Shown: piece after piece, positions 26,958 to 37,315 of the stretch
How the letters are laid out: each line of letters opens with the position of its first letter
Position numbering within the stretch: the first letter of the stretch is position 1
Assembly (NCBI GenBank): GCA_046263195.1
Contig: JBHELG010000040.1
Span: 1-64,000 of the forward strand
Direction of reading: 5' to 3'
Source of the DNA: JBHELG01 sp046263195
GTDB lineage: Bacteria > Actinomycetota > Nitriliruptoria > Nitriliruptorales > JAHWKO01
Length of the DNA stretch: 64,000 nt
The notes under the pieces: model-generated
Seen by the model: the letters and a program-made list of their open reading frames with translations, nothing else
What the model was told of the DNA's origin: nothing
Databases searched by the model: none
Made by a program: the position numbers and the translations under genes

Positions 26958-28422
26958 CGTCAAGGCGCTGGTCTTCGACCTGCGGGGCGCGGTCGTGTCT
27001 TCGTCGGCCGTGCCCACTCCCATCCGCCGGCCTCGGCCCGGGTGGGCCGAGCACGACCCGAGGGAGTTGTGGGCCGCCGTCGCGGGGGCGCTTCGTGAAG
27101 CGGTCGGGGAACTCGAAGACCCGCGCCGTGTGAGGAGCGTCGCCGTGGCGAGCATGGCAGAGGCGGGCGTGCCCGTGGATGGGGACGGGGAGCCTGTTCA
27201 CGACATCATCGCTTGGTTCGATCGGCGCAGCGTGGAGCAGGGCCGCCAGCTGGAGGAGGCGGTGGGTGCCGACCTGCTCGCGGAGGTGGCAGGGCTGCGA
27301 CCCCAGCCGATCTACGGGCTGTGCAAGCTCATGTGGCTCGAACAGAACGAGCCCGAGGCGTACTCACGCATGCGATCCTGGCTCAACGTGGCAGATTTCA
27401 TCGCCTATCGGATGTGCGGTGAGCAGGCCACCGACTATTCGCTGGCGACCAGGACCGCAGCACTCGACCTGGGTGCCCTGTACTGGTCCGAAGCGCTGCT
27501 GGCAGCCGGTAGGATCTCGGAGGAGCTCCTGCCCCCACTCACGTGGGGCGGTACGCGGCTGGGTACGGTGACATCGGAGGCCGCGGATGAGACGGGCCTG
27601 CACACCGACGTCGTCGTTGCCACAGGAGGACACGACCACGTCTGCGGGGCGCTGGCAGCCGGCGTGCTCGATCCGGGCCGGGCGCTGGACTCGATGGGAA
27701 CGGCCGAATCCATACTCATACCGGTGGCCGAGCTCGATCCCGCTGAACCAGCCGGGCAGGGACACAGTTGCGGGGTGCACGTCGCTCGCGACCGCTACTA
27801 CATCTCCGGCGGGGTGCATGCGGCAGGGGCAAGTGTCGATTGGGTGCTCGAGTTGGCGGGGGGTGAGCGCGACGAGCGGCTAGCTGAGGCGGCAGAGGTT
27901 CCACCTGGAGCGCTCGGAGCGTCCTTCATACCGCGCCTGCGCTCCCAGGACGGCGAGGTGGTCGAGCGGGGTGTCCTGTTCGGCCTGACGCCGGAGCTGG
28001 GAGGCCCGGAGCTCATCAGGGCCGTCCTCGAGGGGCTGGCTTTCGCTTTTCGCGACGCGTTGGACGCCGTTGCCAGCTACGCCGGGACGGACGAGGCACC
28101 GGAGGTGCGTGCCATCGGCGGTGGGGCACGCAACACGCTCCTACTCGAGTTGAAGGCCACCGTGCTGGGTCGCGCCCTGCATCGTCTGGAGGTCGAAGAG
28201 GCCACGGCTCTGGGTGCGGCCCTGCTCGGGGCGGTTGGTGCCGGTCTCCATGCCGATGCTGCCGAGGCCGCAGCCGCACTCGAGTTGGAGGTGGAGGAGT
28301 TCCATCCTCTCTCCGACCAGGTGGCCGGTTACCAGGCCCGCTTCGAGGAGGTGTGTGGGCGGGGCTATCCCGACCTGCGAGCGGTCAGTCAGGCGCTGGA
28401 GGAGCTGGCGGAGGAGGTCTGA
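26911..28422 (+). CDS. FGGY-family carbohydrate kinase
   Basis: Phosphorylates a sugar or polyol with ATP. The 503-residue protein has the N-terminal phosphate loop AGLDVGTGSVKALVFD, the substrate-binding region SWLNVADFIAYRMCG, GGHDHVCGALAAGVLDPG, and the C-terminal family signature near VRAIGGGARNTLLLELKATVLG. Length is standard for xylulokinase or gluconokinase-like members. The ATG follows GAGAGGAG and overlaps the apparent end of hyuB, so it is probably in the same transcript. The substrate is unknown, and pairing with hyuAB is not a pathway I recognise. Confidence 0.88.
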   Translation: MSDEPLVAGLDVGTGSVKALVFDLRGAVVSSSAVPTPIRRPRPGWAEHDPRELWAAVAGALREAVGELEDPRRVRSVAVASMAEAGVPVDGDGEPVHDIIAWFDRRSVEQGRQLEEAVGADLLAEVAGLRPQPIYGLCKLMWLEQNEPEAYSRMRSWLNVADFIAYRMCGEQATDYSLATRTAALDLGALYWSEALLAAGRISEELLPPLTWGGTRLGTVTSEAADETGLHTDVVVATGGHDHVCGALAAGVLDPGRALDSMGTAESILIPVAELDPAEPAGQGHSCGVHVARDRYYISGGVHAAGASVDWVLELAGGERDERLAEAAEVPPGALGASFIPRLRSQDGEVVERGVLFGLTPELGGPELIRAVLEGLAFAFRDALDAVASYAGTDEAPEVRAIGGGARNTLLLELKATVLGRALHRLEVEEATALGAALLGAVGAGLHADAAEAAAALELEVEEFHPLSDQVAGYQARFEEVCGRGYPDLRAVSQALEELAEEV

Positions 28423-28556
28423 CTCCGGTCGTACCGCGGACGAGCGGTAGGAAGCCAAGGTCGACGCCTCGTGCCGCGCGCAGGCCCCACGAGTACGCGG
28501 AAGGACCCAAGCCGTCGCCTGATCGGCCAACTTCGAGCATGCGCACCGTCCCCGTA

Positions 28557-28833
28557 AGCGGCGAACGGAAGCTCCTCACGGCCCCTGTTCGCCGACGTCG
28601 TCGGATCCACTTCGCTCGTCGAGGTGCTTGACCCTGAGGATTGGGCGAGTGTCATCAACGGCGCCTTCGAGGTGATGTCGCAGGCGGTGCAGCGCTACGA
28701 GGGCACGGGCACGCAGTTCAGCGGGGACGCGCTCGTCGCGCTCTTCGGCGCCCATGTCACCCACGAGGATGACCCCGAGCGCGGTGCGGTCCCGGGCTCG
28801 ACATGCTCCAAGCGGTCGAGGTTTTAGGCATTC
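28557..28833 (+). pseudogene. Remnant of a class III adenylate/guanylate cyclase domain
   Basis: Three frames join into about 90 residues of a class III cyclase catalytic domain: GERKLLT, then FADVVGSTSLVEVLDPEDW, QRYEGTGTQFSGDALVALFG, then GLDMLQAVEVL. Both metal-binding Asp positions (FADVVGS and FSGDALV) remain. An extra C in the run at 28582-28585 and a net one-base loss near 28780-28800 break the frame. The rest of the cyclase, usually followed by an AAA/LuxR-type region, is absent. The fragment stops about 40 bp from tRNA-Leu. Confidence 0.75.
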
Positions 28834-28870
28834 CCCAGATTCACAGGAGCTCGGCCAAGAGCCTGAAGAG

Positions 28871-28957
28871 TGCGGGCGACAGGATTCGAACCTGCACCGG
28901 GTCGGAACCCGAGGAGGGTTTAAGCCTCCCGCCGATGCCTGATTTGGCTACGCCCGC
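28871..28957 (-). tRNA. tRNA-Leu(UAA)
   Basis: A class II tRNA on the minus strand, 87 nt including the discriminator A. The acceptor arms GCGGGCG/CGCCCGC pair perfectly. D-stem GCC/GGC, anticodon stem GGAGG/CCTCC with loop CTTAAAC (anticodon TAA), a long variable arm typical of Leu, and T-arm GCAGG-TTCGAAT-CCTGT. CCA is not encoded. It reads the rare UUA codon in this GC-rich genome. Confidence 0.92.
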
Positions 28958-29061
28958 GTTCGTGCAGATGGTACGCAGCACGAGCTTCTGAGGCGCAAGG
29001 ACCGCTGTTTCGGCCCGGACGAAGCTGCTGCCCGAACCCCTACGCCAAGCCCTGACACCGT

Positions 29062-29988
29062 TCACTCTCGCGAGAGCACGAGCCCGTCAAGGCTGTCGGC
29101 TTCGCTGACGACGAGCTCGGAGAAACCGAAGTGGTCCAGCACGCCGGCCACGATGAGGGCGCCAGCGACTATGACGTCCTCGCGTCCCGCCTCTAGCGGC
29201 CCGAGTCGCTTCCGCTCGGATGCCGGCATGGAGCCGAGCTGTCCCCCAAGCCGTCGCACGATCATGCTCGACAGTCGGGCCCCATGAATCCGCCCGTCGT
29301 CATACCGCTCGAGATCGAGGTGCAACGCCGCCAGCGTCGTGACCGTCCCCGCCACCCCGACGAGCACCTTGCAGCCGGACGGATGGGCCCCCTGTTCGGC
29401 GAGATTGGCTGCGCCCCGATGAAGCTGGGCAGCTATCTCCACGCGGGCGTCAGCGAGCTCGCTTATCGTCGGTGGGTCCGAGGGCAGACGCCGCTCGGTG
29501 AGGCGCACGCAGCCGAGTTGAAGCGACACGGAGGCGACGTAGTCGCCGTCGGAACCGCCGACGATGATCTCCGTCGAGCCGCCGCCCACGTCGAGGACAG
29601 CGGTAGGACGTGGGACGTCGAGGGCGGTCGTGGCACCCCGAAAAGTGGTTCGGGCTTCCTCCTCACCCGACAAGATCTCCGGCTCGAAGCCGGCGACCTC
29701 GCGTACGCCTGCTACGAAGCGATCCCTGTCCGCTGCGTCCCTCGCCGCTGACGTGGCCGCGATGCGGACGTCTGAGGCGCCGAGTTGCTCCCACTGCCTG
29801 CGATAGCGGGCGATCGTTTCCAGGGTGCGTTCCAGGGCTTCGTCGTCGAGGTGGCCGGTCTCGTCCACGCCGCGTCCGAGTCGGGTGATCGTGAGCTCCC
29901 GCGCGAGGCGAGTGCCGTCACCCTCCACGACGAGGAGCCGCACGGAGTTCGTGCCCACGTCGACGGCCGCCTGCCGGCCCTTTCCCAT
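29062..29988 (-). CDS. ppx: Ppx/GppA exopolyphosphatase-type phosphatase
   Basis: Hydrolyses polyphosphate and/or pppGpp. The 308-residue ASKHA-fold protein has AVDVGTNSVRLLVVEG (phosphate loop 1), ATSAARDAADRDRFV, SGEEEARTTFRGA, VLDVGGGSTEII (phosphate loop 2) and VGVAGTVTTLAAL. It has only the catalytic domains, without a C-terminal HD extension, as in the short actinobacterial forms. It is last in the eno/FtsB-like/S1/DUF501/ppx group, a common actinobacterial order. The stop lies about 100 bp from the tRNA gene. Confidence 0.92.
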   Translation of the reverse strand: MGKGRQAAVDVGTNSVRLLVVEGDGTRLARELTITRLGRGVDETGHLDDEALERTLETIARYRRQWEQLGASDVRIAATSAARDAADRDRFVAGVREVAGFEPEILSGEEEARTTFRGATTALDVPRPTAVLDVGGGSTEIIVGGSDGDYVASVSLQLGCVRLTERRLPSDPPTISELADARVEIAAQLHRGAANLAEQGAHPSGCKVLVGVAGTVTTLAALHLDLERYDDGRIHGARLSSMIVRRLGGQLGSMPASERKRLGPLEAGREDVIVAGALIVAGVLDHFGFSELVVSEADSLDGLVLSRE

Positions 29989-29990
29989 GC

Positions 29991-30677
29991 TCAGGCTCCT
30001 GCCTGAGGAGCGCTCGTCCCCCGCTGAGATGGGCGGGGTCGTTCTTGAGGTGGGGCGGCAGCCGTCCAGCCCCCGGGGAAGGCGCTAGGCGGGGGCAGCG
30101 AGCCGTAGGCGGCTGCGAGGATTTGCTCGTCTACGCATGGTCCCGGGCAGGGCATGGGTGCGAGCTCGTGGTAGGTCCCCGCGCCGACGGGGTTGTCTCC
30201 GGTGGCGAGGAAGTGAGCGACCTGGACGTGGAGGCACTTGACGTAGGTGGGCATGCCTCCTGCTGCCGGTGTGCCGGGTAGTGGCGCATCGATACGGTCT
30301 CGGAAGGCGATGTACCGTTCTGCAGCTGCTTCATAGCCCGCGGCGAGGGTCGAATCGCGGGCGAGCCGCTGGTTCACCGCCGTCATGCTGCCCTCGGATT
30401 CCATGCGCCCCACGCGCCGTCGTGCCAGTGGGCAGACGAGCCAGAAGACGGTCGGAAAGGGAGTGCCGTCTTCCAGACGTGGTGAGACTCGCACGACGGT
30501 CGGGAGCCCGTAGATGCAGCGGTGCGCGACGGCGATGTCACCGCGGGCGGGGCGACCCAGTTGGGCGGACACCACTGCCCGCTCGGCATGGCCGATCTTC
30601 GACGCTGCCTCCGCCCGTGAGTACGAGGCCTGCCCGTCCTCTCGCAGGGCGTCGTCAGCCGGAGGTGGAAGGTTCAT
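29991..30677 (-). CDS. DUF501-family protein
   Basis: A 228-residue protein of the DUF501 family, recognised by VVSAQLGRPARGDIAVAHRCIYGLPTVV, FPTVFWLVCPLARRRVGRMES and CLHVQVAHFLATGDNPVG. It has conserved cysteines (HRC, CPL, KCLH, PCPGPC) that could bind metal. The C-terminal 35 residues are Pro-rich and low complexity. It is nearly always found between eno/FtsB and ppx in actinobacteria, as here; ppx starts 2 bp after it. Biochemical role unknown. Confidence 0.88.
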   Translation of the reverse strand: MNLPPPADDALREDGQASYSRAEAASKIGHAERAVVSAQLGRPARGDIAVAHRCIYGLPTVVRVSPRLEDGTPFPTVFWLVCPLARRRVGRMESEGSMTAVNQRLARDSTLAAGYEAAAERYIAFRDRIDAPLPGTPAAGGMPTYVKCLHVQVAHFLATGDNPVGAGTYHELAPMPCPGPCVDEQILAAAYGSLPPPSAFPGGWTAAAPPQERPRPSQRGTSAPQAGA

Positions 30678-30693
30678 GGGGCCAAGACGAACG

Positions 30694-31104
30694 TCAGCGA
30701 CGCGCCTCCCGCTGCCGACGGGCCTCGCCCTGGATCATCTGGGAGACGTGCATGAAGCGACGCAGCCGCTTGTCGAACTCCTTGTCGAGCTTGCTCCGAC
30801 GCGGCTGAGGGGGTTCGGGCTCCCACTCAGGGTCCGCCTGCTTGATCGACAGGTCGACCTTGCCGTCCTCCTTGATATTGAGAACCTTGACGTCGACCTC
30901 CTGGCCCTCGGCAAGGTAGGCGAAAATGTTCTCGACATAGTCGCGGTCGACTTCGGACACATGGCACAGCCCAGTCACCACGCGATTGTCGTTCGGATCC
31001 TCGGGGCTGAGCGGAACCTCGACGAACGCGCCGTACTCCTCGAGTCGGACGACGCGACCCTTCACGATCTGACCTTCGGAGATCAACCGCCCTCCTTCCA
31101 ACAC
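30694..31104 (-). CDS. S1 RNA-binding domain protein
   Basis: A 136-residue protein made of one S1/OB-fold domain (about 8-90): GQIVKGRVVRLEEYGAFVEV, GLCHVSEVDRDYVENI, VDVKVLNIKEDGKVDLSIKQ. A basic C-terminal tail (SKLDKEFDKRLRRFMH) follows. It resembles the YabR/GSP13-type S1 proteins encoded beside FtsB/DivIC genes in Gram-positives, which associate with ribosomes or RNA. It is 16 bp upstream of the DUF501 gene on the same strand. Confidence 0.88.
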   Translation of the reverse strand: MLEGGRLISEGQIVKGRVVRLEEYGAFVEVPLSPEDPNDNRVVTGLCHVSEVDRDYVENIFAYLAEGQEVDVKVLNIKEDGKVDLSIKQADPEWEPEPPQPRRSKLDKEFDKRLRRFMHVSQMIQGEARRQREARR

Positions 31105-31417
31105 GGGTCCCGCCCGCCTCCGTCGCCGTTTTGGGCGCTACTTGTCGCGGCCTTTGGCCATCTTTGTCGCGGCAGCGGGTTGCACGCGAGGCCGCTCCAG
31201 CGCAAATCTTGCCGGACTTCAGTTTCCGCACTCATGCGACTCTCAGCCGAGCGCGCAGCGAAGTCGGGAGCGGGCGCCCCCGAGGCGCCCGGAGATCAGG
31301 GTAGGCAGCGCAGCAGCCGACAGCAAACCTGGCCGGGCCCCTCCCGCCCCCGTTCCGTCTTCAGCCGGTCCGGTCGCCGCCGGACGCTGCCTGGCAAAAC
31401 TCCTCGGCCTCCTGACG
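31105..31417 (-). other. Intergenic region upstream of the S1 gene, with a short direct repeat
   Basis: No gene is seen in 313 bases. Close to the S1 start lies a direct repeat of TTGTCGCGGC (31142-31151 and 31164-31173), 22 bp apart, about two helical turns, which could be an activator or repressor site for the S1-DUF501-ppx unit. Confidence 0.5.
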
Positions 31418-33733
<2,316 letters not shown>

Positions 33734-34070
33734 GTCGGTCCCTTTCGCATTCCTGGGCCCTGTCGCCCGAACCTATTCTCTGTCCCCCGAGAGGGTCGCA
33801 CAATCATGCCCCCACCGCCTTCGTCGCGGTCTGGCAGGCCCAAGACCGTTACTACGACGTTCAGGCCCAAGCGTTACTACGACGTCTCCGGCAAAGTCGG
33901 GCCTTGCCGCCTCGGTCGTGCAGGCCCAAGACCGTTACTACGACGTCTTCGGCAAAGTCGGGCCTTGCCGCCTCGGTCATGCAGGCCCGAGACCGCTACT
34001 ACGACCTCTGCCCCTGCATCTGGCCAGCTCGCCTCCGTCGCCGTCTGGCAGGCAAGTCACGAGCTCTGGC
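33734..34070. other. Repeat-bearing intergenic region between mazG and the zinc-ribbon gene
   Basis: A non-coding 337-bp stretch. Its centre is the direct repeat cluster described separately; the outer parts show nothing recognisable. Open frames through it on both strands simply read the repeats. Confidence 0.6.
33833..34010. repeat. Cluster of ~60-bp direct repeats
   Basis: The element AGGCCCAAGACCGTTACTAC occurs four times, beginning at 33836, 33863, 33922 and 33983 (the second lacks two bases, the fourth carries substitutions). The second and third copies continue identically or nearly so for about 60 bp, including GGCAAAGTCGGGCCTTGCC, which can form a small hairpin (CGGCAA...TTGCCG). 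Units are contiguous, without unique spacers. The role is unknown; it could be a slipped intergenic repeat or a protein-binding array. Confidence 0.8.
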
Positions 34071-35204
34071 TCAGGCTTGCCCGGCTGCTTCCCACAGCCG
34101 TGACCACGACGCCGGGTCGAGCGTCTCCAGGCTGAGGCCTTCTTCTGCCGCGGCAGCGGCTGCGGACTCGAAACGGCTGCGGAAGCGCGCCGCCGCGCGT
34201 CGCAGTGCCCGTTCGGGATCGACGTCGAGCTGGCGGGCGAGAGCCACGACGGCGGCGAGCAGCTCTCCCAACCGCTCCTCGTTTGTGTCCGGATCCCCCC
34301 GCTTGTGCGCCGCATCTTCGACTCGTGTGCAGATGTGATCGGCGGCCTCGAACGAATCGAATCCGAGTCTTGCAGCCCGCCGCTGCAACTTCTCGGCAAG
34401 CTGGAGAGCTGGAAGCGCCGCGGGCACACCCTCGAATGGACCGGTGCGCGCCTTCTCCTGCTGTTTGAGGTCCTCCCATCGCGCCTTGACCTCGTCCGCC
34501 CCGGAGACCTGCACGTCGCCGAATACGTGGGGATGGCGGCGTACGAGCTTGTCGGCGATCCCACGCGCTACATCGTCGAGCGTGAAGGCTCTCCGGTCGG
34601 CGCCGATCTCTGCGTGGAAGACCACTTGCAACAGCACGTCACCCAACTCTTCGACAATGGCCTCGTCATCCCCGCTGTCGATGGCCTCCAGTAGCTCGTA
34701 GGTCTCCTCCACGAGATAGCGCGCGAGAGAAGCATGGTCCTGCTGCAGGTCCCAGGGGCAGCCCCGCTCGGGGTCCCGCAGGCGGCGCTCAACCTCGGTA
34801 AGACGCAGTACCTCGACGCCTGGTGGCTCGAGATGGAAGACGAACTCGACCTCGATTGCGTCCCGCGTCGCCTCGAGTCCCACCACCCGACGGAAGGAGT
34901 CGCTGTCGGCCGGGCCCAGCAGGTAGAAGGCGACGCCTTCCACCTCCGCAAGTTCGAGTAGCGCTCGCGCGTAGCGACGGTCCTCGACAGAGCCTGGCTG
35001 GCTCAGGTCGAGGCGGCGCAGGTTCAGGTCGGCCGGTTCGAGTCGGACGAGCGGGATATCAGCGAGCGCGAGGTAGGGGGCTGAAGGGTGGGTGTCGGGA
35101 TTGCGAGCCCAGACGAGTTCCGCGTCCCGCAGCGCTTCCCACGACTGGAGGGGGAACAGGCCGGGCAGACGCTCAGAGGCTTCGACGAGCACGACTCGAG
35201 TCAT
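34071..35204 (-). CDS. mazG: Nucleoside triphosphate pyrophosphohydrolase MazG
   Basis: Hydrolyses (d)NTPs to NMPs plus pyrophosphate, a house-cleaning role. The 377-residue protein has an N-terminal ~130-residue region of weak similarity to tetrapyrrole-methylase-like domains (TRVVLVEASERLPGLFPL). The MazG core follows: ERGCPWDLQQDHASLARYLVEETYELLEAI, VEELGDVLLQVVFHAEIG with the EExxE/ExxD metal motif, and VRRHPHVFGD, then a second MazG-like half. It lies between the parvulin gene and the eno group, a common actinobacterial order. Confidence 0.93.
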   Translation of the reverse strand: MTRVVLVEASERLPGLFPLQSWEALRDAELVWARNPDTHPSAPYLALADIPLVRLEPADLNLRRLDLSQPGSVEDRRYARALLELAEVEGVAFYLLGPADSDSFRRVVGLEATRDAIEVEFVFHLEPPGVEVLRLTEVERRLRDPERGCPWDLQQDHASLARYLVEETYELLEAIDSGDDEAIVEELGDVLLQVVFHAEIGADRRAFTLDDVARGIADKLVRRHPHVFGDVQVSGADEVKARWEDLKQQEKARTGPFEGVPAALPALQLAEKLQRRAARLGFDSFEAADHICTRVEDAAHKRGDPDTNEERLGELLAAVVALARQLDVDPERALRRAAARFRSRFESAAAAAAEEGLSLETLDPASWSRLWEAAGQA

Positions 35205-35236
35205 CTTCTCATGTGCCGAGGGATTCGAGGGTCACG

Positions 35237-36259
35237 TCATCCGCCCGTAGCCTCTGGCGAGGGTCCGAGGTCGCGCCCGGGAACCGGGCTGGCGGGCGCC
35301 AACGGGCTGTTGGGCACCACCTGTGCGCTCTCCGGATCCCAGTCCCCGAAGCGGGGGTCGACCTGGATTTCGGAGGACCGCAGGGCCTCGCGGAACCACT
35401 CATCCAGGGCCCGCTGGACGGCTGGGCCCTGGAGGTCGCGCTGTAACTGGTCGCGTACTTCGTCGAAGGGGAGGGTCCGAAAACCGTTCACTCTGACCAC
35501 GTGCCAACCGAAGCGGGTCTGGATGGGCCCGATGAGTTCGCCCGGCTTGGCTTGCCACACCGCCTCCTCGAATTCGGGTACGAACTGGCCGCGAGCAAAC
35601 TCTCCGAGTGCCCCCCCGGCGCCCGCGGTGGTGGGATCCTTCGAGCGTTCCCGTGCGAGCTGGGCAAAATCCACACCCCCGCGCAGCATTGCCAGGATCT
35701 GCTCGGCTTCCTCGCGCGTCTGGACCAGGATGTGGTCAGAGTTGACGACCCGATAGGTGGCGTCCTTCTCGCGCTCGTACGCCGCTCGGAGATCCGCCTC
35801 ACCAATCGTGACCTGTCGAGCGAAGCGGTCGCCGAGCAGCTCGGTTCGGAGGAGGGCGGCGATCTGCTCCCGTACGTCCTGCTCCGTGCGACCTCGTCTG
35901 GCGATTTCGGCCCTCAGGGCCTCGACCCCTCCGAACTGCTCCGCCACCTCCTGGAAGCGCTGCTCGACCTGGGCATCGGTGGCGCTGATCCCGAGATCCC
36001 CGGCGGACTGCCTGACGACCTCGTCGCGTATGAGCTGGGTGAGCAACTGGCGCTGGGCCTCTCCGATCCGGGGGTAGTCCGAAGGCGCCGGAGCCGCCTC
36101 CGGCGGCTGCAATGCGAGCGTCTCTGCCTTCAGGAGAACTTCCAGCGTGCTCTCCTGAATCGGGACGCCATTGACGCTCGCGGCTGCCGCGATGCCCGGC
36201 CCCTTCCCGCATGCGCTCAGGGCTAAGAACAGGGCGGCGGTGAGAACACGGGTGCGCAC
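35237..36259 (-). CDS. Parvulin-type peptidyl-prolyl isomerase lipoprotein
   Basis: A 340-residue SurA/PrsA-like foldase outside the membrane. The GTG start at 36259 was chosen because GGAG lies upstream and it puts a signal peptide at once: VLTAALFLALSACGKG with lipobox Cys. Next is a SurA_N-type helical domain (ESTLEVLLKAETL, QLLTQLIRDEVVRQSA). A parvulin domain follows (about 200-295: SDHILVQTREEAEQIL, GGALGEFARGQFVPEFEEA, FGWHVVRVNGF). The frame can be extended upstream, but without a credible signal. It probably helps fold secreted proteins. Confidence 0.88.
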   Translation of the reverse strand: MRTRVLTAALFLALSACGKGPGIAAAASVNGVPIQESTLEVLLKAETLALQPPEAAPAPSDYPRIGEAQRQLLTQLIRDEVVRQSAGDLGISATDAQVEQRFQEVAEQFGGVEALRAEIARRGRTEQDVREQIAALLRTELLGDRFARQVTIGEADLRAAYEREKDATYRVVNSDHILVQTREEAEQILAMLRGGVDFAQLARERSKDPTTAGAGGALGEFARGQFVPEFEEAVWQAKPGELIGPIQTRFGWHVVRVNGFRTLPFDEVRDQLQRDLQGPAVQRALDEWFREALRSSEIQVDPRFGDWDPESAQVVPNSPLAPASPVPGRDLGPSPEATGG

Positions 36260-36403
36260 GGAACTGCTCCGCTTCCGAGGGAGGGGAAGGAAATCTCCGG
36301 GTGGACGGCCGGGGAAGTTAGCCACGCCCCGCAGGCTAGCTGTTGTCTGAGCCGGGGTTCGAACCGCCCCTGTCATCCCTTCCCTGGCCTGGTGAGGTGT
36401 CTC

Positions 36404-37297
36404 TCATCGCCTCACCCCTCGAGCCGCTGGTTCGGGTCCTCGAAGAGCATCTCGTCCCCCCCTTCGGGCCCCCGGTCGATGATGCAGTTCCCGAACCGTC
36501 AGGATGACGAAGAACTCGACCACGGCAAGGGTGGCCATTGTCGCAGAGCCCGCTGTGCCCAGATGGAAGCTTGCGAGTAGCCCGGCAACCACCGCCAGCG
36601 CTCCAAAGCCGGTCGCCGCGGCCATCATCGCCGGTACTCGCCGCACGATGAGGGCTGCCGTGGCCGGGGGAGCCACGATGAAGCTGAACACGAGCAGCGT
36701 CCCGACGGCTCGGAACGATGCGACGATGGCGACCGCGAGCAGCACGAGCATGGCCGCATGAGCAAGCTCTGGCCGCATCCCGAGCGCTTCCGCCTTGCGG
36801 CGGTCGAACGACAACACGAGCAAGGGCCGGTAGAGGAGAGCCGACGCGGCCAGCACCGTCACCGAGGAGAGCGCTGCCATGCGGATGTCGCCGGTGGTGA
36901 CACCGAGGACGTCGCCGAAGAGGATGGCGGTGAGATCTCCCGCAAAGGACTGGGCTTTCGATGCGATGAGCACACCGAGCGCCAGCATGCCCACGAACAA
37001 CAGACCGATGCCGGCGTCCTCCGTGAGACGGGCACGGCGGTGCACGATGCTCAAGCCCGCGATCATGATCCCCGCCGCCACAGCCGCTCCCACGCCGAGG
37101 TTGAAACCGAGCAGGTGCGCGAGGGTCAGGCCCGGCAGAACGCCGTGGGCGAGTGCGTCACCCATGAAGGTCATGCCTCGGAGCACGACCCAGGTTCCCA
37201 CAACGGAGGTTACGACGACCGTGACGAGCCCCGCGACGAGGGCGGTGCGCATGAAAGCGCACACGTCGCAGGTAAACGGCTCGAGCAACCATTCCAC
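36404..37297 (-). CDS. znuB: Zinc/manganese ABC transporter permease
   Basis: An integral membrane permease of the ABC-3 (ZnuB/MntB) family, 297 residues with about eight or nine transmembrane segments. The family motif VVLRGMTFMGDALAHGVLPG is near residues 37-56, and AVGTLLVFSFIVAPPATAALI lies in the C-half. It follows znuA by 18 bp on the same strand. The zinc rather than manganese assignment rests on the adjacent Zur-like gene and boxes. A 7-bp hairpin (36391-36397/36410-36416) overlaps its stop and may end the transcript. Confidence 0.9.
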   Translation of the reverse strand: MEWLLEPFTCDVCAFMRTALVAGLVTVVVTSVVGTWVVLRGMTFMGDALAHGVLPGLTLAHLLGFNLGVGAAVAAGIMIAGLSIVHRRARLTEDAGIGLLFVGMLALGVLIASKAQSFAGDLTAILFGDVLGVTTGDIRMAALSSVTVLAASALLYRPLLVLSFDRRKAEALGMRPELAHAAMLVLLAVAIVASFRAVGTLLVFSFIVAPPATAALIVRRVPAMMAAATGFGALAVVAGLLASFHLGTAGSATMATLAVVEFFVILTVRELHHRPGARRGGRDALRGPEPAARGVRR

Positions 37298-37315
37298 CGC
37301 CCACTCCTCGGCGAG

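Noticed and set aside
33833..34010. CRISPR array
   Set aside because: Repeats are contiguous and about 60 bp long, with no unique spacers and no cas genes.
36340..36370. GGGGTTCGAACC resembling a tRNA T-loop
   Set aside because: The flanking T-stem does not pair fully and there is no acceptor or anticodon arm nearby.
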